8,388 nt of DNA from Bacteroidia bacterium (lineage in GTDB: Bacteria; Bacteroidota; Bacteroidia; Bacteroidales; Azobacteroidaceae): contig BNXY01000077.1 in assembly GCA_025999935.1 (NCBI GenBank), positions 1 through 8,388 on the forward strand. The letters run 5' to 3'. Both the position numbers and the translations under genes were made by a program. Each line of letters starts with the position of its first letter. Position 1 is the first letter of the stretch. Shown piece by piece: positions 7,525-8,388 of the stretch. The notes below the pieces were generated by a model, which saw nothing but the letters and a program-made list of their open reading frames with translations, was not told where the DNA came from and made no database searches.

Positions 7525-7941
7525 TTAGAACGCGGATAACGCGGATTTAACGGATTTACGCGGATTTTTCCACCCTAACGCTATCAAAAAGATACTTATG
7601 CAAGTTACAATTTCAATAATACTGAAAAACCAGTAATGTAGCGTGTTCGTATCTACTATCAAACTTCCTGCTTGAAAACAAAGCAACAACAACGGAATTA
7701 CGATATTCAGCCATTTATTCAGTTGAAATTTCAACAGGCGCGAAAGCAAAATCATAATCATTGACATTTCCATAATAATAGCAGAAACGAGTAAAAAACT
7801 TTGTGTTATTTCTATTTCGCCCGCTTTGCCTGCAATAATTTTCTGTAATTCTTCCGAATACATCAAAGTAAATACATCGCAAAAAATGTAATTTACCGAC
7901 AAAAATACCCACAATGTAGATAAGAGTGTTTGCTTATTCAT
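7525..7941 (-). CDS. DUF6326-like small integral membrane protein
   Basis: This 138-residue protein has four predicted membrane segments, at about residues 7-27, 47-68, 77-95 and 103-122. The loop between the first two is hydrophilic (EELQKIIAGKAGEIE). The pattern LLSTLWVFLSVNYIFCDVFTLM, then ITQSFLL, then MILLSRLLKF agrees with my memory of the DUF6326 family of unknown function. The ATG at 7941 follows an A-rich leader 43 bp after the stop of the valS 5' half. The stop is 12 bp before the nuclease-fold gene. The last dozen residues (NPRKSVKSALSAF) are encoded by a short DNA repeat array at 7529-7568 and are probably a replaced tail. It looks otherwise intact. Why a membrane protein sits beside the nuclease-fold and SWIM genes is unclear. 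Confidence 0.82.
   Translation of the reverse strand: MNKQTLLSTLWVFLSVNYIFCDVFTLMYSEELQKIIAGKAGEIEITQSFLLVSAIIMEMSMIMILLSRLLKFQLNKWLNIVIPLLLLCFQAGSLIVDTNTLHYWFFSIIEIVTCISIFLIALGWKNPRKSVKSALSAF
7529..7568. repeat. Degenerate ACGCGGAT(TTA) short repeat array
   Basis: Four imperfect units read on the plus strand: AACGCGGAT (7529-7537), AACGCGGATTT (7538-7548), AACGGATTT (7549-7557) and ACGCGGATTT (7558-7567). They occupy the 3' end of the DUF6326-like gene and stop 1 bp short of its TAA. Similar GCGGATT arrays occur, from memory, as dispersed intergenic repeats in many bacteria. Confidence 0.75.
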
Positions 7942-7973
7942 TAATTTTTCTTTTATTCCCTTTCGGGCGGTTG

Positions 7974-7985
7974 ATATTTTATTTT
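7974..7985. repeat. 12-bp direct repeat, right boundary of the valS insert
   Basis: AAAATAAAATAT on the minus strand begins at the A of the TGA that ends the valS 5' half. It matches 4733-4744 at the other edge of the insert. It also lies inside an 11-codon mini-ORF ([11 protein letters not shown]) whose ATG overlaps that TGA as ATGA; this is probably incidental. Confidence 0.55.
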
Positions 7986-8388
7986 CATTTTTCTTTTTCT
8001 TTTTCCTCCTCCCCTTCCATCACATACCACGCAGGAATTTGGTGTCCCCACCAGAGTTGGCGCGAAATGCACCAATCTTTAATGTTGGTCATCCAATGGC
8101 GATAGGTGTTTTTGAATTTTTCGGGATAAAATTTTATCGTGTCGTTTTCTACGTTGTCCAAAGCGGGTTTTGCCAATTCCTCCATTTTCAAAAACCATTG
8201 CATCGACAGTTTCGGCTCAATAGGTACGTCTGTGCGCTCGGAAAAGCCGACTTTGTTGGTATAATTTTCTGTTTTTTCGAGCAAGCCCTTTTCTTCCAAC
8301 TCTTTCTCAATTTGCTTGCGGACAGTAAAACGGTCTTTGCCCTCGTAATGCAAGCCGTATTGGTTCAAAGTGCCGTCGTCATTGAAAA
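7985..8388 (-). CDS. valS: Valyl-tRNA synthetase, N-terminal half of a split valS (5' end outside window)
   Basis: The frame is open to the right edge of the window. In-window residues begin [16 protein letters not shown] and continue for about 133 codons, so no start is called here. The sequence covers the end of the CP1 editing insertion and the return to the catalytic core: [20 protein letters not shown], then [18 protein letters not shown]. After WYV the protein diverges into a charged tail ([11 protein letters not shown]) and ends at TGA, with three tandem GAAAAA units encoding the tail. A normal ValRS would continue into a segment like FVVAET, which instead opens the protein at 4732, about 3.25 kb downstream. 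The KMSKQ loop, anticodon-binding domain and C-terminal arm are therefore missing from this polypeptide. The break falls in a variable surface loop where some ValRS carry a zinc-ribbon insertion, which favours reassembly of two halves. Confidence 0.92.
   Translation of the reverse strand, partial: FNDDGTLNQYGLHYEGKDRFTVRKQIEKELEEKGLLEKTENYTNKVGFSERTDVPIEPKLSMQWFLKMEELAKPALDNVENDTIKFYPEKFKNTYRHWMTNIKDWCISRQLWWGHQIPAWYVMEGEEEKEKEK

Larger units (their letters stand above)
4745..7984 (-). other. Three-gene insert splitting valS
   Basis: About 3.24 kb separates two collinear halves of valS. It carries, in transcription order, a DUF6326-like membrane protein, a YhcG-like nuclease-fold protein and a SWIM zinc-finger protein, all on the valS strand with gaps of 12, 8 and 12 bp. 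No transposase, integrase, reverse transcriptase or intein-type domain is visible, so the mechanism of entry is unknown. A 12-bp direct repeat (AAAATAAAATAT) flanks it. Removing one repeat copy plus the insert would not restore the reading frame, because the copies are 3241 bp apart. The valS 5'-half stop codon and 3'-half start codon are nevertheless in the same frame, 3255 bp apart. That the three genes arrived together is my inference. Confidence 0.7.

Noticed and set aside
4745..7984. Intein or self-splicing intron within valS
   Set aside because: The insert contains three complete genes with their own starts and stops. The 5' half ends in a stop codon, and no intein splicing blocks, Hedgehog/intein fold or reverse transcriptase are visible. 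A small catalytic intron core cannot be excluded without a covariance search, but the gaps are too short (8-43 bp) to hold one.
4745..7984. Insertion sequence or transposon
   Set aside because: No transposase or integrase gene and no terminal inverted repeats at the borders; only a low-complexity 12-bp direct repeat.
7942..7984. 11-codon mini-[14 protein letters not shown] and a CCC-GAAA-GGG hairpin as a leader peptide or attenuator
   Set aside because: The ORF is too short to support, the stem is only 3 bp, and no T-tract or alternative pairing is evident.

Overview
The window reads as chromosomal DNA of a Bacteroidota bacterium, probably Bacteroidales-like and perhaps from an uncultured lineage. 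Three things point there. Two promoters match the Bacteroidetes form TTTG-N19/20-TATCTTTG, upstream of tyrS and of a tRNA-Gln. Start codons are preceded by A-rich leaders and mostly lack a Shine-Dalgarno sequence. The encoded families (TyrS, ValS with a KMSKQ loop, DUF6340-type lipoprotein, DUF6326-type membrane protein) are typical of the phylum.

Plus strand, 1-2249: a non-coding stretch with small palindromes, then tyrS (complete tyrosyl-tRNA synthetase), then a tight unit of tRNA-Gln(TTG), an unrecognised 140-residue acidic protein, and tRNA-Thr(CGT). Minus strand, 8388 down to 2255: a compact co-directional gene string. In transcription order it is the 5' half of valS (entering from the right edge), a DUF6326-like membrane protein, a YhcG/DUF1016-type PD-(D/E)XK nuclease-fold protein, a SWIM zinc-finger protein, the 3' half of valS, and a DUF6340-like lipoprotein whose stop lies 5 bp from the tRNA-Thr 3' end.

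The central observation is that valS is split. The N-terminal part ends just after the conserved [15 protein letters not shown] block. The C-terminal part starts with its own ATG just before the DEDCLDTWFSSWLWP block. Both breakpoints fall in the variable loop between the two halves of the Rossmann catalytic core. About 3.24 kb carrying three intact genes separates the halves, all on the same strand and closely packed, and no transposase or integrase is visible. The C-terminal half keeps all expected motifs and its reading frame, so a functional two-subunit ValRS is more attractive than simple decay. I infer this and have not shown it. The arrangement resembles phage genes split by free-standing homing nucleases.

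Inside the nuclease-fold gene, a palindrome with a constant core (TGCGGAGGCTCCGCA on the plus strand) occurs three times in frame. Its flanking arms differ between copies but remain self-complementary. The membrane-protein gene ends in a short ACGCGGAT-type repeat array that encodes its last residues. The window thus holds a translation-related neighbourhood (two aminoacyl-tRNA synthetases, two tRNAs) invaded by a small accessory module and by two kinds of short repeat.
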